Positions 46,501 through 57,978 of a stretch of 64,000 nucleotides of DNA are shown one piece after another. Both the position numbers and the translations under genes were made by a program. The stretch is taken from NCBI GenBank assembly GCA_027186245.1, contig CP114488.1:4042501-4106500 (forward strand), in the 5' to 3' direction. The first letter of the stretch is position 1; each line of letters opens with the position of its first letter. The stretch is from Coriaria nepalensis. Taxonomy: Eukaryota; Streptophyta; Magnoliopsida; Cucurbitales; Coriariaceae. The notes under the pieces are model-generated. The model was not told the origin of the DNA, searched no databases, and saw only the letters and a list, made by a program, of their open reading frames with translations.

Positions 46501-49500
46501 GGAAGAGATATCTTAGAATATTTTCTTAAAGATATGAGATTGTAAATTAGTTGTTAAGATCTTACCATAACTAGTCTAGGGTTTCTAGTGTATAAATACC
46601 CTATGTATGTAATCTGTAAATTATTAAGAGCAAATTATTAAAGTTTACAGATAGGTAATAGAATGCTTACAAAAGCTAATAGGGGAAATTACAAGTGGTT
46701 TCTATAGTATTGATAATTACAGGTGTAGCCCTAGTGATTTCTAAAATTACGGTTACCACAACTTTGTCAACTTTTTTTTTCTTTTTTTTCCATCTTTTTT
46801 ACCCTTCCAGATGGACGTTGGAAAACTCTCTGTTAAATACTTGGTGACTATCATTAAACAAATAAATTCTATGTTTTGTCTACTGATGTACAAGCAGAGA
46901 AATAAAGAAATTGGCTCACTTTCAAGTAATAATTAGCGTGATAGAATGATTTATTTGGCATCTTAAAGCAAACTTAAATATGATGTTTTGAAAAGAGAAA
47001 AAATGTCAACAGTTTCAGATGATGTTGGCCAAAAATGTCATGGTTGCCACATGCCATATACTCTTAGGGTCGCACCTGTAACCTTAACCTGACCAACGAT
47101 CCTATGTTCTCATAATGATACACTCCATGTGGTCCCATATACAGGAAGCAAAAATATTTAGATTTACCTGCATAATTGGAGAAAAGTAAGCTCTTGTATT
47201 AAATCCCACATGAAGTAGCTTTCTGTTATTCACATTGTTCAACTCATTGCAATACTAACCATATACTTATTGTAACCATAATGTTTCCATTTTACTGCAT
47301 TGTTTCGTAGGAATGTAGCATTTAATACCCTATATCCCAAAATATTTTGCATTTTTGTGTCCCTGTATCAGATGCATACCAGTATCAAATCTCGTAACCA
47401 TGTCAGTGCTTTCTAGTTCCTCATTTATTCCTGTTGTGGTTATATTAGTAATATTATTTATTAGCTTGGAAGCAATGACCTGGGCATGGTATCCAATACT
47501 GGAATACGAAATATGATGAGGTACCTTGAATTAAAAAGTAACTAAAAACATGTATATAACCCTCGTAACTTTTAAATGAATCTAAATTCTTGATGAGTGC
47601 TTAATTAGTCTGTATGAAGTAAATTTAATATATCAATTTGCTATTGAAAGAGAAATTGTAGCGAAAGAAGACGGATTTCGTAAAGTCAAAACGAAGAAGA
47701 GTTTCAAATTGTGAAAATTTACAAATATTTTGTCACATATCTCAACCGTATCTGTTACGGTTACAGCACCCGCATCCAAGTACATGTGCTTCTTAATTTT
47801 TAAGATGTTCTATTGTATGTAAACATTTCTATTGTATATAAACATGTTGGTACAGTACCATTATTTCTCGGCAAATAAAGAATTGTACCCTGCAAGACTG
47901 TAGTGATAAATTAGAGTTGGAGAATCCATTTCAGTGTTCTGTCTAATTATCAATGTAAGAATTTTACGTATTTAGGGTAATTTAATATAGTTCTGTATAT
48001 GTGTTTACAATTATTGGTACATTATATAGTATTATTAATTACATATTCTATTATTATTGGCAACATTATTAATTAGCCAAATAAGAGTGCTACTTTTCCT
48101 GTTGCGAACAAAAAATAGAAGGATGTCAATTTGACTGTGGAGAACAAACCAGATGTTACCCTGCCGATTGCCAGATTATTATTTTTATTAATTTTTGCTT
48201 TTTATCCCACTTAATGTTTGTGTGGGGCAAAGAAGTGATGTTTAGCCTAAACTCTAATAACACCATTTGAGGGATAAGATTGAATCTGTTTTAAAATTAA
48301 AGGGACAAAAGAGGCATGATATGTTTGGATGAGATAAATTGAGTCAAACATTGAGGATGGATTTTATGATTTTCCGTTTTTTCTATTATTGCTAGGACTG
48401 TTAACTATGCCATTCTGTCTACTGATTGGCAGGTCTGAGAATGAAACTCGACCAACTGCTGATAAATCTTATCGTGAAGTACAGAGAGCGCCAAGCTTGA
48501 GTGGTCCATTGATGCTGCCTAACCGAGCTTCAGCAAACAGCTTATCAGCTCCCATAAAATCGTCTGGAGGTAATTAAGTAAATCAATAGGCAAATAGCAC
48601 CACAGTTAATGTGACATGCCCCTTGAATGCATGCAAACTTTAGAATCCTCACCAGAAGGAGATAGGATTCTTTAGGGAAATAATATCTATAAAATTCCAC
48701 CGTTCATTTTACTCTGTCAGTGCCTAGTTGTGGGCTAAACCAACTACACAGACAGAGAGCGCCAAGCTTGAGTGGTCCATTGATGCTGTCTAACCGAGCT
48801 TCAGCAAACAGCTTATCAGCTCCCATAAAATCGTCTGGAGGTAATTAAGTAAATCAATAGGCAAATGGCACCACAGTTAATGTGACATGCCCCTTGAATT
48901 CATGCAAACTTTAGAATCCTCACCAGAAGGTGATAGGATTCTTTAGGGAAATAATATCTATAAAAATCCACCGTTCATTTTACTCTGTCAGTGCCTAGTT
49001 GTGGGCTAAACCACCTACTCAGATCATCTGATAAGCCATTGGTAGTAGGAACTAGGTTTTGCAGTCATCTAGATTTTGGAACCTCTTCCATAGTCTTGGC
49101 ATTCCATATGAACTCGCCTGTTTGACATCTAGTTTCTTGACCCTTAATTATATATTCTCTTACTTATCATTGACCATAGCTCAAGCCTCTAGAGAAATTA
49201 CTCTAATACCAAGTGACATAATAAGAGTCTTGAGTCCCCGACATGTTGAGGATATTATAGAAGAAACAGCGCTTATCTGGTACAAATTTATCTTGGTTCT
49301 TTTAAGAATATTGATTGGAAATAAAACTGTGTGGTTGACACACATGGCTCGTCTTCCATCCCTCATGGAAATTGACATTATAGCTGTCATCATCAAGGAC
49401 TAATTAAGTTATTTCGGTCCTTGGTTCCTTTTCCATAGGACAGAGATTCATTAGATTCAAAATGAATTGAATTCTTTGGTTGGCTTGTCATCTTATTTTG

Positions 49501-52500
49501 ACCATTTAAGCCTAAAGCAACTTAAATCATAGAGGAAATCAAACCCCATGTAATATAATTTAATAAATTGTGAAATATGGTGGTTGTGTTTAATTGACCA
49601 AACTAACTTATCCTACATCTGCATAGGAGATTATAACTACAGTTGTCATTGTAATACCGGCTTAGAATTGTTGTAGAACTAATTATTTATTCCTTTGATA
49701 GGGTACAGAGATTCGTTGGATGAGAAATCAAAGGCTAATCTTGTGCAAATTAAAGGAAGATTTTCGGTTACATCAGAAAACTTGGATCTTGTAAAGGTAA
49801 GGGTGCCTATTGGATAACTTTGGCCATAATTATACAATGACTAACAAGAAAATCTTCTTTAGGATATTCCCTTGAGTACAGTTCCACGTCGGTCACAGGT
49901 TGGTAGTCTTCTTTGCTAAGTTTCAAAGTATCTATATTTTAGTTTCATTCTTCCTTTTTAATTTTCTATTCTTTGTGTTCCCAGGGATCACCACTGAGGA
50001 AGTCGGCTAGTGTTGGTGATTGGATATTTGATTCCAAGAAAATGGTTTGTAAACTGAGTTCTGGTTATTATATTGTCAATCGTCTAATGTTCTTGCCCCA
50101 TAATATATGAGTAATGATGGAGATTTTCTTTTGTCTTGAAGTAAAGTAGCATTAAGGGTAGGCAATCTGTTCTTTTCATGTGGACATTACATTTTCACGT
50201 TCAGTAAAAAAGGATAGGGGGGTCATTCCATGATCCTTCAATTGATGTAGGACACGTAGGGGAAGGGTTTGTGGATTAAGATGGGGAAATGACAAGAAGA
50301 TTAACTATTAGCCTCACACTGATAGGATCTAGGACACACCTAACTATGTTCTAGAATTCACACCTCGAAGAGAAAGCCTCACACCTTATAGAGAGTTTTC
50401 CTAAGTAATAAGGAAACCTATCAAGTCAAAGGAAACTAACTAAACTATTTCTACATAAACTAGGAAACTATTTTTAAAATTAATAAAGGAGTTTACTTGC
50501 TGGCCAAGTATTCTTATTTAACTAGGAAACCACTTGAAATAGGAAACTAATAATTAGCAACTTAATTCGACTAATTTATTAATTAGTCTAAATTAATTCA
50601 TAGGAGGAACAGGTTTTACTCCTGTCCCATCAAATCAGAGATTGAGGCTTAAAATTATGCTTATATTTCTCTGTTGTAAACTTTGAGTTCTTTGTCCCCA
50701 TCACTATTTCAGGAAAATAGACCACTTTTCTAGGAGGATAGTGTGATTGTTCCTTAATCCTCTAGTTCAGGAAAAAAGAACTCTGTTGTCTTATAAAGCC
50801 GGTGATAACCAGCATGTTTTGCAATTACTGACCAAGGCAATTCATCTTTCATCAAAGACAGAGATGGGCCTAGGAAACAATTTTTGTCATGTTCTATCAA
50901 TTGCATCAGCCAACTAACCCCAACAGTAACGTTGTTTGTCTTTATAGTCTTATCTCTATAGGTGACTATTACAGACCTGATAGGATTAGTAATCATGTTA
51001 GTCCTCTCCTTTCCAAACACACTTTAACAGTGATAAGTTTAAGTAGCATCTTGCTTAGCCCTGTTAGAACTTGCCTCCCATTAAGACGGGTTTTTCCTTT
51101 CTATAATGAAATGTGTCTGGGACCTTGGGGAAAACTGAGGTTTCCTATTCCTTGGGTGAGAAAGATTAATTCGAGCCGTATAATGAGAGAGTTAGTCGAA
51201 GTGATTCTCTAGCTTAGTCCTCTCTTAGGTAGGGACAGTAATGGAAATTTGGTTGTCTCTGGTTGTTTCCATGAGTTGGGTAGTATTACAGCTACATGCT
51301 TTTATATATGGAGTATATGATGACCTCTACATTGCATGGTTGATATCTTCCATTACGTTATGTACTGAACTTCTGGTTTATTACGCTCTTTTTAGAGTGT
51401 TATTGGTGTAATGGGATTATGGGTATTGGAACTGTCTGAGTCAGTGGTTGAAATGTATTTACTGTTTTGGTAGTAGGATTTGTGCTGCTACATTGTATGT
51501 GTAGACATCAGGCTGTAATATGTCAAATATCCTCGTCTCTAGATTTTTGGTAATGATACAACTAGTCCAGAGATGATGCAGTCTGTTGTAATTTTATTGA
51601 TGAAGGTGTAAGGCTTAAAAAGGAACGTAATTTTTCATCAGAACAAACATTATTCATTTACTTATAGAGCTCCATGATTCAGCTTAAAAAGGAGTGTAGT
51701 TTGGGGCATCGGTCACCTCAGTCCTTAAACAGTCTTTCTTGGATCTTTGACCGCTGCTCGTCAGAAATTCTTTTCTTAATCTTGCAGGGGCTATTTTTTT
51801 TTTTTTGTAATTCTCTTTTTAATACCTAAAGAAGTAGTCTGGCTTTCATTTCACCTTAGCATACTAAATCCAACATATGTTTCAATATGTATCACAGTTT
51901 GGACTGAGTTACATTTAAAAGTATATGTTCTTTCCACATCTTTAAACGAATTTCTTAATGAGACAATTAAACAGGAGCACTACAAAGCTAGAAGTTCTTT
52001 TTAAATGTTTATTCTGGTATATATATATATGGGTGTGTTGGTTCGAATGTGATGGTAAGGAAACCTCTGCCTGTGGTGTGCGGGAATCTCTCATGAACTG
52101 TTTAATTATATATTTATCTCATTTCGGTTGTATTTATTTTTCATCAATTTCTTACCTGATAAACTTGCGGGGATTTGTCTTTACCAACTCGTCACACTGT
52201 AACAACTGCACACTGGTACGGAAGAGGTATCCTCCTAAGATCCTTATATCATTTTTGTTTTCTCTATACATTCAGCCTGTTGGTCAGCCAGCAAAGGAAG
52301 TTTACAACAATAATATACCTGCATCAGTTATCATGCCTCATGTTCAGAATATTTTTCAGCAAACATCTATTCAACAGGTAAAAAGCTGGGTGACAATTCT
52401 GATGGATGATGTCTAGGAAAGTTTTCTTGTCTTCTTAAAAGAAGTTTTGAGTTACAAATTTCATTCAGATTAAATTATTCTTCTTGTTCAGGATCTTATT

Positions 52501-54112
52501 ATGAATTTATTGAATGGCTTGCAATCAGCCGAGGTAGTAGAAGGTAAGCAAAAACTTATGTTGTACCATTTATGTATCTCTTGATCACATTATCATAAAA
52601 GAGAACTGAATCTCTTACCTGGTTGGTCTATACAGCGACACTAGATGCAAAGTTGCCACCGCTGCCTCAAAGCTCAGAGAACAATGGAACTGTAAGTACA
52701 TTTGATGAAATAAGAGAGAGAGAGGGGGGGGGGGTAATTATTGACGTAATCATTTCTATTTCTTCAGACAAGATTTGTAATTTCAGATAAACAACATATC
52801 AAGTTATTTATGGAGGTACAAATTGGGTGGTCGATAAATTTTTTTGGAGAAAATAGTAGGTCCACAATAAATTTTTTCGGCTGTGGTTCATACCTCAGTG
52901 GAATTTTAAGATGGAGGAAAAGGAAATGATTGGTTGATAATTTTGTTGTTTAAATCCTTTCTCCATAAAATCATTTATTTATTTTGTTGGCTTGAATGTT
53001 TTTGTTACTAGACCGATGCTCAAAAAGATGTCACATCTAAACAAAAAAGTTGAGCTCTTAAAATGGGCGCCCCGTGGTGATGTGGAAACCTTTTTTTCTT
53101 TTTAATTTCTCTTTGCCCTTTATCGTGACCCTATTAAGCATAATCAAATGTTCCTTGCTGATGAAATTTGGAAATAGTTTTTAATTGGGTAAACTTGTTA
53201 GAATCTGTGTTTTCCCTTTTTGGGTCTTAAAACTCTACGTGATTCGTACGATGTAACGCAAACTATTTTAACTACTTTTGTTTGATATGTCTAATAACTC
53301 CTTTACGGCAGGTTGACATGACAGCTTCCGAAAGAGAGCGTTTGCTAGTTCTCAAGATCTCCGAACTTCAAATCAGGTTTAGTGCCCATAACTCTTATCA
53401 ATTTTTTTACGCAAACCCTTTTTCTTGGGTAGAATTAGACATGTTTCCTTACTTAAAAAAGAAAAAAGAAAAAAGAAAAACAATTATGAGTGTATGCTTG
53501 ACCTTTCTTGAAAATTTTACTATACAAAATCCTAATAAACTTCAAATTACCTAAGGGCACATTTTGTTCGACTGCCCTGTGAAAATGAGAATTGGAATGA
53601 GTACTATAGAATTTAAAAATTACAAAAAAAAATTCCGTGTAAATGAATGCTAATTTGATTCTCACCAAAGATACTTAGGTGGAATGAAATAATGATTTTT
53701 TCATTAGGTGAGAATAAAAAGTCATCTTATTTCATTATTCCTTCAAATCAGACAGTAGAATAGAATAAAAAAATCATTCAATTTTCACCAAAGAATCGAA
53801 CTAAACATGTCTTAAAGTCTTCTCAATCACCAATACAGATGAAGATGCATATATTTACAACCCTGGATTGGAATTTACATATCTCTCTCTATCTCTTATT
53901 GCAGGATGATGCACTTGACTAGTGAACTAACTTCTGAAAAATTGAAGCACATAAAAGTGAGTGATAATAATAATAAGTATTATTATTAGTATTGTTCATT
54001 TTTCTCTTTGATAATTAATATAATCCTTTGATTATTTCCCGAACAGCTACAAGTGCAGCTAAACACAGTTTGTGGTCAAGAAGAAGATAGGAGGCAGAAA
54101 GGAAACGCCTAA
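40059..54112 (+). CDS. STE20/GCK-VI-like serine/threonine kinase (BLUS1/fray-like family), 21 exons
   Basis: Exons: 40059-40232, 41243-41497, 41603-41727, 41831-41875, 42960-43041, 43181-43249, 44380-44550, 44635-44700, 45271-45339, 45477-45551, 45697-46046, 48433-48569, 49702-49796, 49863-49898, 49985-50044, 52276-52377, 52492-52543, 52636-52691, 53312-53376, 53905-53956, 54047-54112. They total 2202 bases (733 residues), with every junction GT..AG and in phase. The kinase domain spans about 18-280: Gly loop GHGASATV (25-32), catalytic Lys 47 (VAIK), HRDVK (139-143), DFG (159-161), GTPCWMAPE (181-189). After it come [13 protein letters not shown], a conserved spacer of this plant family, an acidic exon ([16 protein letters not shown]), a Ser-rich middle and a C-terminal coiled-coil-like segment ([15 protein letters not shown] to EKLKHIKLQVQL). 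The family includes BLUS1, a blue-light kinase of guard cells, but BLUS1 itself is usually intronless. This multi-exon type resembles At5g14720/At4g24100, so the specific role is unknown. Confidence 0.93.
40544..40568. repeat. 25-base poly-C tract in intron 1
   Basis: An unbroken run of 25 C bases in the first kinase intron, followed by ACC and a T-rich stretch. The opposite strand is a G25 run able to form quadruplexes. Its length in the assembly may be unreliable. Confidence 0.9.
42162..42528. repeat. 184-bp tandem duplication in intron 4
   Basis: The block containing TTGCTAGACTTATCTTCGTC, GATCTCCTCTCTGAGG and TTTCATGATGGGATATATGC occurs twice with a period of 184 bases (TTGCTAGAC at 42193 and 42377). 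The copies differ at only a few positions. The joint is an AT-rich microsatellite. Confidence 0.93.
43465..43524. repeat. A25 followed by (TA)n microsatellite in intron 6
   Basis: A run of 25 A bases is followed by about 17 TA dinucleotides. A poly-A tail followed by satellite growth is a common footprint of an old SINE or processed insertion, but no element body could be identified upstream. Confidence 0.9.
43565..43760. repeat. 84-bp tandem duplication and ATG/GAT microsatellite in intron 6
   Basis: The block GATGATGATACCAATAATTA followed by TTACTTATAAAGAG and CAATTGCACATATATA occurs twice at a period of 84 bases. GATACC is at 43583 and 43667. A third, partial repeat start at about 43731 runs into a GAT trinucleotide microsatellite (about 43736-43762). 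Confidence 0.9.
46440..46649 (+). mobile_element. solo LTR with 5-bp target site duplication in kinase intron 11
   Basis: A 210-bp element begins TGTTGGAAAT and ends AAGTTTACA (5' TG..CA 3'). It is flanked on both sides by GATAG (46435-46439 and 46650-46654), a perfect 5-bp target duplication as made by retroviral-type integrases. It contains a TATA-like TATAAATAC at 46591-46599 and a leader-like end (TAATCTGTAAATTATTAAG). No internal retroelement sequence is present, so it is a solo LTR (or a very short LTR element reduced by recombination). It sits in the same orientation as the kinase gene, judging by the TATA box. Confidence 0.82.
48482..49023 (+). repeat. 271-bp tandem duplication covering the 3' part of kinase exon 12 and the following intron
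   Basis: The second copy starts at 48753, 271 bases after the first at 48482. It contains the last 87 bases of exon 12 (coding [10 protein letters not shown].., one Pro-to-Ser codon change in CTGCCTAACC to CTGTCTAACC), the GTAATT donor and about 180 bases of intron. The copies differ at about 10 positions by eye. The exon copy lacks its own 5' part. The AG dinucleotides at its start would give exon starts of phase 0 or 2, whereas exon 12 ends in phase 1, so inserting it after exon 12 breaks the frame. Confidence 0.93.
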
Positions 54113-57100
54113 AAATCTACATCTTGTGATTACTGTAAAGCAAAATCTAACATGTAAATGTGGACGGACCGCTGCTGTAAATCATTCAGTAAGGTCAGGC
54201 CCTCATTCCATTTCTGTTTTCACAATATCCCTGTTTCGAGGCAAAGCGATTATTTTCCTTCATCTGCCATCATGTGGGGTTGTGCTCTCTCTTTAATAAT
54301 TTTGGGTTTGGCTGTCGTCGATGAATAAGCTTAAAACCATAGATCGATCATCTTTTTCTGGCCCAAAGCTATACATCAATCTTGATGTGTTCATTTTTAC
54401 CTCAAAATCTTTCAAAAACTCAGAATCTGCTGCGCGTCACTCCCAAGTTGAACTTTAAATTTGGTACTGTTTTTTTTTTTTTTTGTTAGTTTCCCACATG
54501 AGGGTGTTGATTTTGTATCTTACAGATCTTATTCATTTATTCATATATATAGAACTGAATTGTTTTTTGAAGTAGAAGCGATATACAACTATGAGCATGT
54601 AAATACTGTCAGGAACTGAGGCTCTTCGGCTTTTAGTCAGACCTCCATTGCTGGAGGGATTATGTTCTTCCCTTATTTTATTTTATTCCTTTTCCTTTCT
54701 TTTCTGGTCAAGGAGAAAAGTCCGATTATGTCGGATCCCGTTTGTGAAATATTGGATTGATCCGATTGGATTTTTCACGAAGAACCGGATTGATTCGATT
54801 TGGATAACTCATCAAGAAATCAAATTGTTTTGATTGATTTTTCATAAAAAAAAGAATCGATTCGATTTGAATATCTCCCGAAAAAATCGGAATTGTTTCG
54901 ATCGATTTTTTTCGTAAAAAAATCAAATTATTTCGATTTATATTGAGATTTCATTTTTTTACCCCTAAATTTCCTTTAAAAAAAAGTAAATTTGGATTAT
55001 AAAAAAAAATAAAATTAATTAGGTTGAAATATAAAAATAGTAAAAATTAACGATAAAAAATTAATAAATATATTTTTTTAAATAACATTGGCATGTTATG
55101 TCAATATGGTCGTAAAGTATAATTTAAATAGAGATTAAAAAGTTAGCTAAAAATTACGGTGAATTTGTAAAATACGATTAACATATAGAAGTGTAACTCT
55201 TATAAAACTTACAAGTTTAGATCATATACAGCTTTCGTTAAGTTCCACTATCATAAACTTCTTAATGCATAGCTTTCCCAGATACTCTTATCAAGGAGAC
55301 GCAGGATGGGCTGATACCGACATTTCTTCTTCTATCGCATATCTTCTAGGCTATGAAATCCCTTGTCCTACTCAATTTCCCCTAAAAATCTCCTTCGAAA
55401 AATTGCTCCCTACAAGTACGCGTAGTTGTTAGGATCTTATTCCTAGCATTACTTGGTGCTTGCAATAAGAACGTAAATAAAACTATGAAAGATCAATCAC
55501 CTTTTCGCATATAAAGTCGAATATCTGACAATCATTTGGGAGTAACATGAACAATTCTGTCATCAGAATAATATAGAAGTAGCGGTTAAAACCTGTCCGG
55601 AAGATTGCGAAGGTAAGAGAAATAATGAAACTGTGTGATTGATAGATAGTTTGATAACCAATAAACTTTTTTCTTCGTCAGTCATAGGTTCTTATTACTT
55701 CGTAAAACTTCGGTTATTAATAGACCAAAGTTCTGGTGGTATTCTGTTGCATTTGGTGGAATGTCCGGTTGTTTACATTTTTTTTAGGGGTTATTTACGG
55801 TTTATTTATTTATTTATTTAAAAGGAACGGATATCAAATATTCGTTAATGTGGATATCATGCGGAGTACATATTCGACTTGCAGATAATTTTGATAAAGT
55901 TATCCATCCGTAATCTATTCCGCCGAAGTGGAATTGGCGAAGAAAGTATTTTGCACTCAACTCTACTAGGAACTCTTTCTATTTAAAAGTGCAAGAGTGC
56001 ATATCTTAGGTTGAATTATTTAAAGTGTCACTTTTTTTTTTTTAATTCTTTTTTCTGACCAAATTAAAATTTATTTCTTAAAGTTATTACTTTATTTAAA
56101 AGATTCATTTTAAATTATCATATTTTGTAAAGTACTTTTTAAATTACGCAAAAGTTAGATTTTGCCCTCTCATATATCTTTTAAACTCTTTTTTAATCTC
56201 TATTGATGTAAAAATTATTATTTTGACATGCGATAAATGACTGTTGAAAAATAAAAAATAATTAACAAGGTTGCCCAACTGCTTAAGCTGGCATTGCCTA
56301 AGTGGCCAACCAAATCATCAGTATGCCCAGACAAGCCGATTGGTCAGCCATTTGGCCAATTGAGAGTCACGCCTGCACCATGCAACCAAGAGAAAAGAGG
56401 CCAATAAGCCACTCAAGAGAGCATGCCTTGAAACAACTAAGTAGAAAATATAATTAAGTCTTGCAATTATGTTTTAAATGTCTAATTTTCTACGATGGAA
56501 ACATTTTCCTTCCTTTCTTTTCTTGTCTTTTCCAATGACCTTCTTTACCGTGGGAGAACTTTCTTGCCTCACTTCTTAGGTTTGCCTTTCCATTTCTTGG
56601 AAGAAGAGAAGAACCCTATGAGCAACACAGTATTTTCTTTCTTAGGGGAATTCTCGGTCATTTATAGCAACTTGAGCAATCAATGAAGTGAAGGATATGA
56701 CTCGTTAATGTGGAAGTTAAAAAACAAAATGGTGAGAATAAATCAGGAAGTAATTGGAGAACCAACTCATTACTTAGTTTGGCATCGATACCAAAGCAAA
56801 GACTGTCCAAATTTTCTATGTACCAAATCATCTTAACAACATATTATTCGATAGATACGCTCTCAGTCACCTAAATACAAAACAATGCTTTCGAGGACTA
56901 ATACCTTTAGTTTTGGATCATACCTTTAGTTTTTGCAGTTGCTCTTTCAAGAGTAACAATCATAACCCCTTGATTCAAGACTTCAATGAGGTGTTAATGC
57001 TTGAGAAAAAATCTCAACTGTATTTTCAAATCCTAATCTAGCTAACTTGTTTTGTTCAAGGATTGACCTTGGTGAATTATTCATTACTGCCTGCAACATA

Positions 57101-57978
57101 ACAAAATAAAAAAAAAAATACACAATATAAGTAACTTTTCAAATATTATATAAATTATTACAATTAAGAGTCTTGTCAATTTCAATATGTAAGTAAGAAA
57201 TTTTCAAATAACTGTATGTTATTTTCAAAAAATGACTTCGAAATTTCTGATTCAGCCGATTACCTTAAAATCTTGAATTGTATGCAATATTTCAAAAATA
57301 TCCTATTTTCTCATTATTAATTTCTAAACTATCACAAACCTAGAAATAGAATCAAAGAAAGGAGAGGGAATTTCATACCTAGCAATACACTATTCTAAGA
57401 ACCGAACAGTTCTTCATCCCTCTCCCTGCCACCTCTAACAGTATTCCACACGGATAGCCAATTATTTATTGCTTCTTGGTTCTATCTCAACTCTTGAAAT
57501 AGATCCTTGGAAAAGAAGAAAAGAGAAGAAAATATTAATGAAATTTTTGCTTGAGAGAAAATCTCCCTTTCTCTCTCTCCACTAAGTAGGTCAATATGGG
57601 TTAATGAAACCCAAAGGAAGTGTCCTTTTATATAGTGACACATTCTCTCTTTGCAAAGCCCCCAGTTGGGTCTCTAAGGTCTGATTCCATTCGATTGGAA
57701 AGGCCGGGATTCATGGGTCAGGACAAACCGATATAGTCCAAACCGGCATGGAATCTGCTCCGACAAACCACTGTCCGTGCTTTTTCTCACTACTTCCCTA
57801 CTAAAAAGGTCACTAAACGTGAAACAAAAGTTCATAGAATTTTACGGCTGTAATTGAGCTTTATACGGTATATCAAGTCTTTGGACATCATGCATATTAG
57901 AGGTCTCTGTAGACACGGACAGCGTGACAGTACCCGCGTAATAGAATCATTACGATGTATATATGACGCCTTTTTGTG
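54113..57978. other. intergenic; no gene recognised
   Basis: The kinase 3' region is followed by AT-rich sequence. It includes the irregular repeat at 54745-54945. It also has a TATA-like minus-strand site TATATAAAAGG at 57624-57634, followed (minus strand) by a leader-like tract, as in an LTR. Old dispersed-repeat text (GGATATCAAATATTCG) lies near 55825-55925. The short frame at 56495-56686 has no recognised motif. Confidence 0.45.
54745..54945. repeat. degenerate ~30-bp tandem repeat around GATTGATT/GATTCGATTT words
   Basis: The words GGATTGATCCGATTGGATTT, GGATTGATTCGATTTGGATA, TTGTTTTGATTGATTTTTCA, ATCGATTCGATTTGAATATC and TTGTTTCGATCGATTTTTTT follow one another at spacings near 30-40 bases, giving about six diverged units. 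The region is downstream of the kinase gene. Confidence 0.6.

Noticed and set aside
54726..54926. Minus-strand 66-codon frame with repeated QSKQFDF/NRINPI-like text
   Set aside because: The repetitiveness comes from the underlying ~30-bp DNA repeat, not from a coding sequence.
55270..55440. A stretch reading QGDAGWADTDISSSIAYLLG, reminiscent of copia RNase H
   Set aside because: Only about 20 residues resemble the family and the continuation does not match in any frame; too weak to annotate.
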